64,000 bases of DNA, from the NCBI GenBank assembly GCA_019752635.1, contig JAIELX010000076.1:1-64000 (forward strand). The letters are read 5' to 3'. This DNA comes from Candidatus Obscuribacterales bacterium (GTDB lineage: Bacteria > Cyanobacteriota > Vampirovibrionia > Obscuribacterales > Obscuribacteraceae). A program made the position numbers and the translations under genes. A model generated the notes under the pieces. That model had not been told where the DNA came from. It did no database searches and saw only the letters and a list, made by a program, of their open reading frames with translations. Position 1 is the first letter of the stretch. Each line of letters starts with the position of its first letter. Positions 35,309 to 44,064 of the stretch are shown in pieces.

Positions 35309-38300
35309 ATGGACACTATTGATGATCTTGAGCAAGATTATTGTGATGATGACGATGATTCTGATGTCGGCGGCGAAGACTGCGCCTTGAAAAAATTGCC
35401 GGGCGCGGCGCGCGGCGGCCTATTGCCGTTGCCTCGAATGGAGTTTGTCGCAGCCGGACCCGTTTTCGACGAGGCACTAAATCCCGTCGACGGCGCGGCG
35501 CGACGCCCGTTATCTGGTGACGATCTTAAACGAGCTCAGTATCTTCAGCAAACGCTGACCAACCTGGTTCCTGTTTTTTTCTCAGCTGACAGAACCGGTT
35601 TTGACAAGATGTCCGACCTGCAGATTAAGGAGCGGCTTCGGCAGCATGAGAAAGAAACTGAGCAATTGACCAAAGATTTGACGAAAGAAAAAGCGGACGG
35701 TGTTTTTGGTCCGGCAACCAAATTGGCTTACGAAAGGTACGTCGCATGGTTACAAGCTGCCGTGCCCGCGACCGTCGTGGAACTGGACTCTCTTAAACTT
35801 CAATTGCCGTCGGGGACTCCCATTAGTTTAGAGACAGACAGACTTGGCCGGGCTTCGGATCCTGAGCTATATCGCGCATTGGCAGCGGATGGACAACTGG
35901 CATTGGATTTACAATTACCGACGGGAAAATTGCCCACCGATGAACAGTTGAACAAGTTGGATGCTGCCTATAATTGGCTCGCGCGGTCGGCAGACGCAGT
36001 GAAATCTGTGCGACAGAAACATCAGGAAGATGTGATAAATGGAATCATCTCTGATCAGGGATTGCCAGATGGCTGGAAGCGTCGTTCCGGCGATAATTTT
36101 GAGACATGGGTCAACTCAGCTGAAAACGTCGTGAATTTGGCTGTTCGGACACGTAACTATATTGAAGCGATGCAAAGTCTATTCAAAGCGTCGCGCCACG
36201 CCGATTTTCCACTGGAGATGCCACCGGGCACCACACTTGTTGTGCGTGACTCTTATGGCAAAGAACACAAACTTACAGAGGTTAGTAGCGCCGTTTCGCG
36301 GAGTGTGCTGAAGAGTGGCACGCTTACCAAAATTAAACTTGACCTGCCCGCTGATCTCCGTCAGGAGGAGCCGGGCAACAAGGAGAAGCTGGAGAGATTG
36401 CGAGACTGGTTGCACAGGGTCGGAGACAAGGTTGATCAAGCAGTTGGTGAGCTCAGGAGTCTCAACAAAAACAAGGACGCTGTGATTATGTTCGGCGATC
36501 ATGAGGTCGCTAATGGAAAAGCTGTATTTAATCCAAAAGGGGAGTTTGTCAAAATAGCAGACGCTAAGTATGTTCCAAAAGGAGGAGAGTATCTGCGTGA
36601 TTTTAACCTCGCTGGTTACAGCTTCGATGTTGAGCAAATCAACGATGGCCCTGATGCTGGCAAGTTTCGCATAAAGCAGTACATTCAAGCAGAGAAGGCG
36701 TATTGGTATTCATATCAGAACATACGCCAGCTGGGCGTTGAGCAAGTAGGCAAGCCGATGAAAGTTGACGAGAAAATCGTCGGACCTGATGATTTTGTTC
36801 CTGTGCGCACGGGGGATAAGATCGAACTTGTGATGGCTAAGAACTTATTGATGTATAAAAGAGTGCAGCAAGCTTGGTATTACGGAGAAAAAGGCCTTGC
36901 GGTAACAATGGACGCGGCCATGCTTGCCTCGGGAGTCATTGAAATTGGTGCCGCGGTACGTGGTGCCCGAATTGCAGCGACGAGCACGCACGCCGCGCTA
37001 AAGCTTAGCACCAGTGGTGCTGCGTGGGAGGTCGGTAAAGGACTTGTGCGTGTTGGTGTTGCTGGCGCTGGAATATTGAACAATGCCGGTGGAAGAGACT
37101 TTGAGGCCGGCAGAACGATTAATCACCTGCGCGGCCTGTACTTCCTGGGTGACGTAAGCCTTGGATTAGCTTGTACAGGATGGCAACTGTTTCGAGCAGG
37201 CAAAGCCGCCGAAGCACTTTCAACCGCGGATAAGGTTCATACAATTATCCGCGGCCGCAAAGCCTCTGAGGGAGTGGAGGCCCTTTCGGGCCTTCCGTGG
37301 GTGGGCCAGGCCCATATCGGAACTGAGTGGGCCTTCAAAGCAACTGAGGTGTTGTTCGTGCCTTTCATAGTCAAGGATCTGCGACACGAGATTATGGCAC
37401 TTATGGAAGGTGGTAAGCGTGATGCGGCCAGGGATGCCATACTATACATCGGCGACGGGCGTGGCTTGCAGAAAGCTGAGAATGGCGCATTCAATCCTGC
37501 CGATCCTCGTATTTTGCAGTCGACTCAGCGCACCATAGATAGTTACAAGGATGCTCTTTGCCGAGGTCGCAGTCAGGATGTTGCCAACGAACTGAAGTCT
37601 ATCTTTGATCGGGCCAAAAAACTGAACGCTCCTGAAGCGTCCGAGAAAGAACGTGCAGAGTTTAGGAGGGAGCTTCTAACCAAGTTGACCTTCAGTGCCG
37701 ATGAAATTCATAAATTGAATCGTAGTCACCCGTCCTTCACCAGTAATCCCGAGTTTGCCTTCACCGATCAGCAGCTTCTGGATTTGCTGAATCCCGATAA
37801 AAGGAAATCGTTTCCGCAGGAAGTAGTTTCTTTGGCGCAGAAAATGTTGCAGTCTAGAAACCCCGACGTGATGTCGGCTGCTCGCATCGGCTTGCTCTTT
37901 GTTTCGCGCGATAAAGACGGCAAGATTAACGCGGATCTCGGTTCAACGAGCGTGACGGTTCCTGCCTTCACTCAGTCTGTCGATAAAGGCAGATCTTCTC
38001 GTTCTGTTAATGTGCCGGAGCGTTCGTACGATCAAAAGCTTACAGCCGCAATGGTAGTCAGAGATCTGCAGCGTGATCTCGAGCATGTTGGTTCTAGCAA
38101 TAGAGGCATTGTGGTTGGCGATGTGCTCACTCGTATCGGTGCGTTGACTCACCGACAGTATGGTGGCGTTTTACAGAATGTCCTAAAGAACCCCGAAGCC
38201 TCACGTGAGGACAAGTTAGGTGCGTTGTCCGATGCACTAGGAGCGCGTATGGCGGTCATTATCGACGGGATTGCGCGGGAGGACCGAGCCAATGCCAGCG

Positions 38301-40924
38301 CAAAAGACAGAGTGACCCTATCCGGTAAAAACCATGGTTTAACAGCGGAAGCTCTGATGCGCCAACTTGAACAGACTGCATCAACCGATAAGGACCCTGA
38401 TGTTCGCGCTATGTCGGCAGCACTTCTCTATGGTCTCAAGGAGCCTGATGCCGCTCGCAGATCTGAACTACTGAGCGGCTTTAACACGTTGCTTGAACAG
38501 CACCGAAACAAGCCTGGCGAATTCGGCGCCAAAATGGGAGCATTCTTGAAAAATGAGCTGAGCGCAAACCTGCCGGAGAAAGATACTGGTCTGGCGGAGC
38601 GTGTCAGAGAAGCAAAGTTGAACGCTGCGCTTTCGTTAGCTTTAATTACGGATAAATCTGATGGTGCAATGCAACGACAAATTACTGAAACGTTGGTCAG
38701 TAGCTTTCGTGCGCAAAACGCGGTCGTACGTGAACGAGCGCTAGGCGCGCTGCTTCCTGAGAGACTTGAGCAGCTTCAAAAAGATAATCCTAAGCTGGCT
38801 GATCAGTTAAGAAGCGATGCGCTTGCTGCGGTAAAGAAGCCCGAAACTCGCACTGGGGAAGCGCAGTTGATTCGTTTGCTTGAGAAATTGCCCGCTTTGC
38901 TGCAAAACGGTGATTCTGAGTTCAAGCGCGAACTTCAATCAAAGCTTCATGATCTTCTGCGCAATAGAGAATCTAACAAGGAGTATGCGGCTCATTTTCC
39001 GCAGTTAAGAGCCGCGGCTATAGACGTGTTGGTTGGCCTGGGGAGCCGAGAAAGTCTGGATCTGATCAGGTCGCACTCAACTGCTCAAGACTTCTTAAAG
39101 GTTGGAGGCAAGACAATTGCGGCCGGCGAAGCTGATGCGGGCGTTCGTCTGGCTGCTGTAAAAGCGTTGGACAAACTCTCGGATCCATATTTGCGTACAG
39201 TGGTTACAGTATTAGTCGATCGCGAAATCGACCCGGCTGTTGCCGCATATCTGCGCGATGTTCGGTTCGCGGCGCAACGCATTGATCCGGACTCGCGCCG
39301 GTGGAAAGATCTCTATGAGAACACGCGCAAAGAGTTGATTGGTTTCGGTAAGAAGTATCCCTATCTCAACGCTTTCAGCCATGATGTTGCGTCAGAGTGG
39401 CTGAATGAAAACTTTCCGCTTCTCGATAAAAAGACGTTCGACGCTGAAGCGAAGGCGGCTGTAGATAACTCAACTAGCTGGTTGTGGCGCAGAGCAACTT
39501 CAGAAGTTGAAATTAATAGCGAGGAGATGAAGGCATACAGTAAGGTTTACGAAAACCGTATGGCACAGTTCAAGCAGTTGCAGGAATTGGCGCGCAACGG
39601 TGGTGAAGATGGCAACAAAGCCAAGCTTGCTTTGTACTATATTGCTACTCAAAATGGGTCTGTTTTGGGTGCCAAACCCGGGCTCGATGCCGGTGCCGTG
39701 GCCGGTTACTATGACAAAAATCACTTGCACAAAATTTCCGAACCGGATTGGAGAATGATTGCTGCGCGCGAATTGCTGAATCTGGCGCAATCAAACTGCG
39801 AGGGCAAGGATGTGATTTCGCGCTTAGTTAAGGATGCCTTGTGTGCCAACAGAGAAGTTCCGACAAATGTTAGTTTCCATTTTATAGATGCATGGAGAGC
39901 TTTGGGGAAAGACACCAAAAGCGGAATCTCAAGGGAAGAGCAGGCTGTAGTAACCGCGGAAGCTCTCAAGGTGGAGCTGAGTCGACTGCCCGGATTGCGT
40001 TCCGCTGCTTTGCAGAAGGATTTTATTGAGGACCTGCATAAGCTGGGGCATCGCGTGGTCTTGCCGACCCTTCAAGCGATGGTCGATTCAAATCAACTGG
40101 CTCCGGAGGTAAAAGACGCTGCCAGGGCGACCATTAACTCATTTATGTACTCGGTTAAAGGGCTATGGCGTGAGACAAAGGAGGACAAGACTTCCACAGG
40201 CGCCGAGCGTTCTGAACGCCTTCAAAGGGCGCTGGAGGACAGAGTGGATTCTGAAGCGACTGTCCAGGAAATTTTTAACGCATACAAAGGGTACAAGCTA
40301 GCAGATGCTAAAGACCCCGGGCTGCGCCAGCTTCAGCTTGCAATGAGCGATGGCAGCGAGCGCGTGCGGTTGGCGGCGGCAAAAATTGTAATTGAATCGG
40401 AACTGCCAAACAAACATCCGGCCAGGGCCAAGGCCGTTTCCACTCTTCTCGATTTGACGTTGACAGGCTCGACGCCCACATATCACAGTGAGGCCTATGA
40501 ATTGCTTGGAAAGCTTTCATTGCAAGAGAACAAGCCGTTCATGGTCGCGGCGGGCGAAAGGCTTTACCAACTCGAAAAGGTAGGTTCGCGGATCAAAGCG
40601 ACTTTGCTGCAGATGCAACCGGCAACCGGCAATCATGAGCCTTGCGGATTTGTCTATGGCGGTGGGTCTAGCTTTAAATGGGAACTGAATGCGAGCAAAG
40701 AAATTGTTCAAGTTTGGGAAAATGGAGCTAACTGGAAGCGCACCACAGCTGATGGCAAACTGACTGATCAATGGGTGAACGCGCAAACAGGCGAAAAGTG
40801 GCACGGAAGCTACAAGTTGCTCGGGGAGGGCAAGTATCAATATCACTCGCGAGGCAAGAACGTCACGCATGTTCGTGACTCGATAGGCAAATGGACAGAA
40901 GTGCCAGTCAAGAAGTCTGCCTGA
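35309..40924 (+). CDS. Giant multidomain protein with peptidoglycan-binding-like and HEAT-like regions, 1871 aa
   Basis: The N-terminus is very acidic (CDDDDDSDVGGEDC, about 12-25). Near residues 110-150 a segment with KADGVFGPATKLAYERYV matches the core of the PG_binding_1 fold (DG.FGP.T). At about 525-700 lies a glycine/alanine-rich hydrophobic part that could enter or touch a membrane. About 850-1750 is helical and resembles HEAT repeats, including AARIGLLFVSRDKDGK and VRLAAVKALDKLSDPYLRTV. The last 90 residues are aromatic and beta-like (WKRTTADGKLTDQW, GEKWHGSYKLLGEGKY). The family is unknown to me. No classical signal peptide is seen. It could be a cell-envelope scaffold; that is inference. 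Confidence 0.8.
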   Translation: MDTIDDLEQDYCDDDDDSDVGGEDCALKKLPGAARGGLLPLPRMEFVAAGPVFDEALNPVDGAARRPLSGDDLKRAQYLQQTLTNLVPVFFSADRTGFDKMSDLQIKERLRQHEKETEQLTKDLTKEKADGVFGPATKLAYERYVAWLQAAVPATVVELDSLKLQLPSGTPISLETDRLGRASDPELYRALAADGQLALDLQLPTGKLPTDEQLNKLDAAYNWLARSADAVKSVRQKHQEDVINGIISDQGLPDGWKRRSGDNFETWVNSAENVVNLAVRTRNYIEAMQSLFKASRHADFPLEMPPGTTLVVRDSYGKEHKLTEVSSAVSRSVLKSGTLTKIKLDLPADLRQEEPGNKEKLERLRDWLHRVGDKVDQAVGELRSLNKNKDAVIMFGDHEVANGKAVFNPKGEFVKIADAKYVPKGGEYLRDFNLAGYSFDVEQINDGPDAGKFRIKQYIQAEKAYWYSYQNIRQLGVEQVGKPMKVDEKIVGPDDFVPVRTGDKIELVMAKNLLMYKRVQQAWYYGEKGLAVTMDAAMLASGVIEIGAAVRGARIAATSTHAALKLSTSGAAWEVGKGLVRVGVAGAGILNNAGGRDFEAGRTINHLRGLYFLGDVSLGLACTGWQLFRAGKAAEALSTADKVHTIIRGRKASEGVEALSGLPWVGQAHIGTEWAFKATEVLFVPFIVKDLRHEIMALMEGGKRDAARDAILYIGDGRGLQKAENGAFNPADPRILQSTQRTIDSYKDALCRGRSQDVANELKSIFDRAKKLNAPEASEKERAEFRRELLTKLTFSADEIHKLNRSHPSFTSNPEFAFTDQQLLDLLNPDKRKSFPQEVVSLAQKMLQSRNPDVMSAARIGLLFVSRDKDGKINADLGSTSVTVPAFTQSVDKGRSSRSVNVPERSYDQKLTAAMVVRDLQRDLEHVGSSNRGIVVGDVLTRIGALTHRQYGGVLQNVLKNPEASREDKLGALSDALGARMAVIIDGIAREDRANASAKDRVTLSGKNHGLTAEALMRQLEQTASTDKDPDVRAMSAALLYGLKEPDAARRSELLSGFNTLLEQHRNKPGEFGAKMGAFLKNELSANLPEKDTGLAERVREAKLNAALSLALITDKSDGAMQRQITETLVSSFRAQNAVVRERALGALLPERLEQLQKDNPKLADQLRSDALAAVKKPETRTGEAQLIRLLEKLPALLQNGDSEFKRELQSKLHDLLRNRESNKEYAAHFPQLRAAAIDVLVGLGSRESLDLIRSHSTAQDFLKVGGKTIAAGEADAGVRLAAVKALDKLSDPYLRTVVTVLVDREIDPAVAAYLRDVRFAAQRIDPDSRRWKDLYENTRKELIGFGKKYPYLNAFSHDVASEWLNENFPLLDKKTFDAEAKAAVDNSTSWLWRRATSEVEINSEEMKAYSKVYENRMAQFKQLQELARNGGEDGNKAKLALYYIATQNGSVLGAKPGLDAGAVAGYYDKNHLHKISEPDWRMIAARELLNLAQSNCEGKDVISRLVKDALCANREVPTNVSFHFIDAWRALGKDTKSGISREEQAVVTAEALKVELSRLPGLRSAALQKDFIEDLHKLGHRVVLPTLQAMVDSNQLAPEVKDAARATINSFMYSVKGLWRETKEDKTSTGAERSERLQRALEDRVDSEATVQEIFNAYKGYKLADAKDPGLRQLQLAMSDGSERVRLAAAKIVIESELPNKHPARAKAVSTLLDLTLTGSTPTYHSEAYELLGKLSLQENKPFMVAAGERLYQLEKVGSRIKATLLQMQPATGNHEPCGFVYGGGSSFKWELNASKEIVQVWENGANWKRTTADGKLTDQWVNAQTGEKWHGSYKLLGEGKYQYHSRGKNVTHVRDSIGKWTEVPVKKSA

Positions 40925-41002
40925 TGCTTGGAATTGAGCGACACTTTGCCTTGCCCTGTAGTACTGCCGTTTTCGTACCTACTTATTGCCGCGCTTGCCA
41001 GG

Positions 41003-41680
41003 TTATGTGAGATCGACCAGTTTGTAGCCACTGCCGTGAACCGTTACCAGCTGGCACTCACCCTTCTCATTTGTGAGTTTCTCTCGTAAGCGCTTTACAT
41101 AGGGGCGCACCGTTTCCGGTGAAACTTCCGAGTTAGATGACCACACTCGTTCAACGATAGCCTCGACGCTAAATACTTGATTGGGATGGCGCAGAAAAAA
41201 CTCGACAAGCCCGATTTCTTTTTTTGAAACTTCTATTGGTTTGTCGTTAAAGTAAACTACTTTACTGCTTGGATGGTAAGCGATTGCGCCCACTTTTAAC
41301 ACGGACAGAACTTTCTCCGGTGTACGCCTGAGCAACGCGCGCACTCGGGCAAGGAATTCGTTTGTGTCAAATGGTTTGCACAGGTAGTCGTCTGCTCCCG
41401 AATCAAGCCCGGTTACGCGCGATTTAGGGTCTGATTTGCCGGTCAAGAAGAGTATCGGGACCACGCCTCCTTGCGCTCGATACTGGCGGCAGATTTCAAT
41501 TCCGGGAGTACCCGGGAGGTCCCAGTCCAGAATGGCCGCATCGTAAGAGTAGTGCAGCAGTAAGTCCATCGCCTCGTCGCCTCGCTCCGCCGCGTCAACT
41601 TCGTGCTTATCTTGCTGTAGCAGGCGGACGACACTCAATCTCAATTCTTCATCGTCTTCCGCAACCAGGATCTTAGCCAT
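41003..41680 (-). CDS. OmpR-type response regulator
   Basis: The receiver domain (1-118) has acidic pocket E8-D9-D10, phospho-acceptor D52 in ILDWDLPG, a Thr in LFLTGK and the invariant Lys in CKPFD. The DNA-binding winged helix (about 128-222) ends with VRPYVKRLREKLTNEKGECQLVTVHGSGY, split here only in the reading, typical of OmpR/PhoB. It would bind promoter DNA after phosphorylation. No kinase is adjacent; the PAS histidine kinase at 29387-31051 is the only one in the window and a possible partner. Confidence 0.95.
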   Translation of the reverse strand: MAKILVAEDDEELRLSVVRLLQQDKHEVDAAERGDEAMDLLLHYSYDAAILDWDLPGTPGIEICRQYRAQGGVVPILFLTGKSDPKSRVTGLDSGADDYLCKPFDTNEFLARVRALLRRTPEKVLSVLKVGAIAYHPSSKVVYFNDKPIEVSKKEIGLVEFFLRHPNQVFSVEAIVERVWSSNSEVSPETVRPYVKRLREKLTNEKGECQLVTVHGSGYKLVDLT

Positions 41681-41846
41681 AAACTACCGCCGGGTGACCA
41701 GTCTGCAACATTTTAGACCGAAGCCGGGCAATATCCAACCCCGCAAGAGCCGATTGCTCGAGGTTCAAGAATTTTTGCAATTTTGTAATCTCGCCAACCG
41801 CTGGTGAAACGGTCAGGAAAGGGTAAATCGAAGTGTGGGGTTGAGT

Positions 41847-42413
41847 GTGCGAAAGATCCAGTTTGATGAAAGTCTTGCAGGCACCGTGGTGGAGGACGAC
41901 TTCACTATTAGTCGGTTCTTGGGGGCCGGTGCGATGGGCTCAACCTATAAAGCCCGACAGCATTCTCTGGGACGAGATGTATGCCTCAAGTTTCTGGCAC
42001 TGTCATCTTTATCTGAAGCTGAGAATGTCCGACGCTTCAAAAGGGAAGCAAGAATCCTTGCTCGTCTGAAGCATCGAAGCATTGTTGAATGCTACTCCTT
42101 CGGCATTTTTGAGCGGATTTATCCCTTCCTTGTGATGGAATTGGTTGAGGGGCGATCTCTGCGAAGCATTCTTGAAGATGGACCGCTGGACTGGCGCCGC
42201 AGTTGCAACATTGTTTTGCAAGCCTGCGAGGCTCTACGCTATGCGCACGAAGAGGGCTTTGTTCATCGCGATGTTAAGCCCGACAACATTATGCTTTGTG
42301 GCGACTCCGGGTCTGAAGTCGTGAAGCTGATTGACTTTGGTTTAGCCGGGAAACTGGTCTCTACTCCGGGAACAAAAGTGGTTTCGAAGTGCGGGCTACA
42401 CGGCAGAGGCTGA
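41847..42413 (+). pseudogene. Truncated Ser/Thr kinase gene
   Basis: Aligned with the next copy, translation would start at GTG 41847 (MRKIQFDESLAG). The N-lobe and half of the C-lobe are intact: GAGAMG, the ATP lysine in VCLKFL, HRDVKPDN and DFGLAGK. After that the frame runs into unrelated sequence and stops, so the activation segment, APE motif, membrane span and ectodomain are missing. A short product of 188 aa could be made but should not be an active kinase. In another frame the DNA after the break reads as a possible tail ending DREILKYLTPD, suggesting a deletion that joined two genes. Confidence 0.8.
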
Positions 42414-42484
42414 CGAAATTGACCGCGAGATACTGAAGTATCTCACGCCTGATTAATCTGTCTTGTTGAGTTGTAAGGTTGAGC

Positions 42485-43095
42485 ATGCAACGAATTCGTT
42501 TTGACGAAAGCCTGGTAGGAACAGTGGTGGAGAAAGACTTCACCATTGTCGAGTACCTTGGCGCTGGTGCCAATGGCGCAACCTACCGTGCGAGACAACA
42601 GACACTGGCGCGTGATGTGTGTATCAAGTTCCTTGCCGTCTCTTCCTTGTCCGATGCCGAGAATGTGCGGCGCTTCAAGCGCGAGGCTCGTGTTCTGGCG
42701 CGGCTGAAGCACAAGAACATTGTTGAGTGCTACGCGTTCGGAATCTTTGAACGCGTTTATCCATTCTGGTAATGGAGTTGGTTTTGGGACAGTCCCTTCG
42801 TCGAGTACTTCAAGATGGTGCCCTGGACTGGGGGCGTAGCTGCAAGATAGTGTTGCAGGCCAGTGACGCTTTGCATTCTGCGCATCTACAAGACATTGTT
42901 CATCGTGATGTCAAACCGGACAACATCATGTTGTGCGGCGAGGGCGCTTCAGAAAGCGTAAAAGTGATCGACTTCGGTCTTGCAGGCAAAATAGGAGCCG
43001 TGGATGGCTTCGACACTCTGACCAGCCCCGGCAAGATTTTCGGGACCCCGAACTATATGCCTCCGGAAGCTTTTTCAGGAGCCGCTACCAATTGA
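42485..43095 (+). pseudogene. Frameshifted and truncated Ser/Thr kinase gene
   Basis: The first part (MQRIRFDESLVG ... ERVYPF) stops at 42772 because one base is missing near 42766. The expected YPFLVMELV, as in the copy before it, continues in the next frame from 42772 with MELVLGQSLRR. The second part has HRDVKPDN, DFGLAGK and MPPEAF, then stops at 43095 within the C-lobe, where the oppositely oriented 43085-43867 gene begins to overlap. The glycine loop here is GAGANG. No membrane span or ectodomain remains. Confidence 0.85.
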
Positions 43096-43867
43096 TTTTG
43101 GTCAGTTGTTCCACGCGATTTAAGTAATACTCTGATGACGAACCGTGGTTGAATTTGAACAACTCTCTGCCGGCCAGGGCACTGGCGCCCGTGCCGAATG
43201 CTACACCGATTAACGAACTCCCGAGCATGAGCAGTTGTCCGCGAGTGCCTCCGGCTTGTGAAATGTAGCGCGCTGCCAATTTGGAGCCTCCGTAAGCGGA
43301 CAGAGCACCACATGCCGAACCGAAAGTCATGCCGCCAAAGATAGCACCATTTTTTGTCCAGCGATCCATCTTGCTTTCATAGGGATCTGTTGCTACCGGC
43401 TCTATCAGTGCTTTTTGAAGTGTGTACAGATCGTATCGGCTAATCTGACCTTTGATTTCGCGGTCAGGGAACGCGGGGTCTTTGCGCCGGTCGTAATTGG
43501 TCGATTCCTCACATAGGCCTGAGAGCAACTCGATGTTTTTCTCAGCGAGCTTGAGCATTGCTCTGTCTCTAGCGTCTATTGCCGGGTTGACGCTTGCCTT
43601 CTCCAATTCGATTCGAGAAAGAGTTTTGTCGTTATCAGAGTCAATCAGTTCGAAATTATCGAGCAGAAACTTTCCCAGTGCTTTCAGTTTCGATTCGTGC
43701 TCTACGACAAGCTGATTTGGTCGTGCGATCTGACGCGCGACTCCAACGTTACCTGCAAAAGCCAGGGCATAGGATTTCGTCGCGCGTTCAATGGCTTCCT
43801 GACCCCAGTTTGGCGGTGATTGGGCCGGCTCCGCTTTTCGCGGAACGCCGATCTCGTTTTCGGGCAT
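43085..43867 (-). CDS. EF-hand protein with glycine-rich membrane-like region, 260 aa
   Basis: ATG at 43867 follows GGAGAG. Residues 76-87 are a canonical EF-hand loop (D76, D78, D80, T82, E87). After it a segment with the pattern LAEKNIELL ... ISRYDLYTLQKAL resembles the same region of the calpain-like protein at 3518-4693. From about 165 the chain becomes rich in Gly, Ala and Ser (GAIFGGMTFGSACGALSAYGG and a second GVAFGTGASALAG), like a glycine-zipper membrane hairpin. Function unknown. Its 3' end overlaps the broken kinase gene by 11 bp. Confidence 0.75.
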   Translation of the reverse strand: MPENEIGVPRKAEPAQSPPNWGQEAIERATKSYALAFAGNVGVARQIARPNQLVVEHESKLKALGKFLLDNFELIDSDNDKTLSRIELEKASVNPAIDARDRAMLKLAEKNIELLSGLCEESTNYDRRKDPAFPDREIKGQISRYDLYTLQKALIEPVATDPYESKMDRWTKNGAIFGGMTFGSACGALSAYGGSKLAARYISQAGGTRGQLLMLGSSLIGVAFGTGASALAGRELFKFNHGSSSEYYLNRVEQLTKINW

Positions 43868-43950
43868 AGTTTCTCTCCAGCAAATATTCAACTAAGCTGC
43901 GCGAACAGCTAGCTGCGAACATAGTACGCAATAATTGATAAACAGTTGAA

Positions 43951-44030
43951 TTTCTGATCTGGTGAACTTTTGATCTTCCACGCGAAGTTACTGCGGCGGA
44001 AGTCGCGCCAGATCAAGCAGTGGTCTCGCC
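43951..44030 (-). pseudogene. Remnant of a second copy of the 44065-45033 gene
   Basis: On the minus strand one frame reads RVEDQKFTRSEI, matching CVEDQKFYRSEK of the neighbouring intact protein, preceded in the same frame by LLDLA against WLDLY and by a stop codon. The DNA resembles 44177-44265. It lies just beyond the 3' end of the intact gene, so it is a decayed tandem duplicate. Confidence 0.65.
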
Positions 44031-44064
44031 AGGGCAGCGACCAACGATTTTGCCGTGCCGTCGA

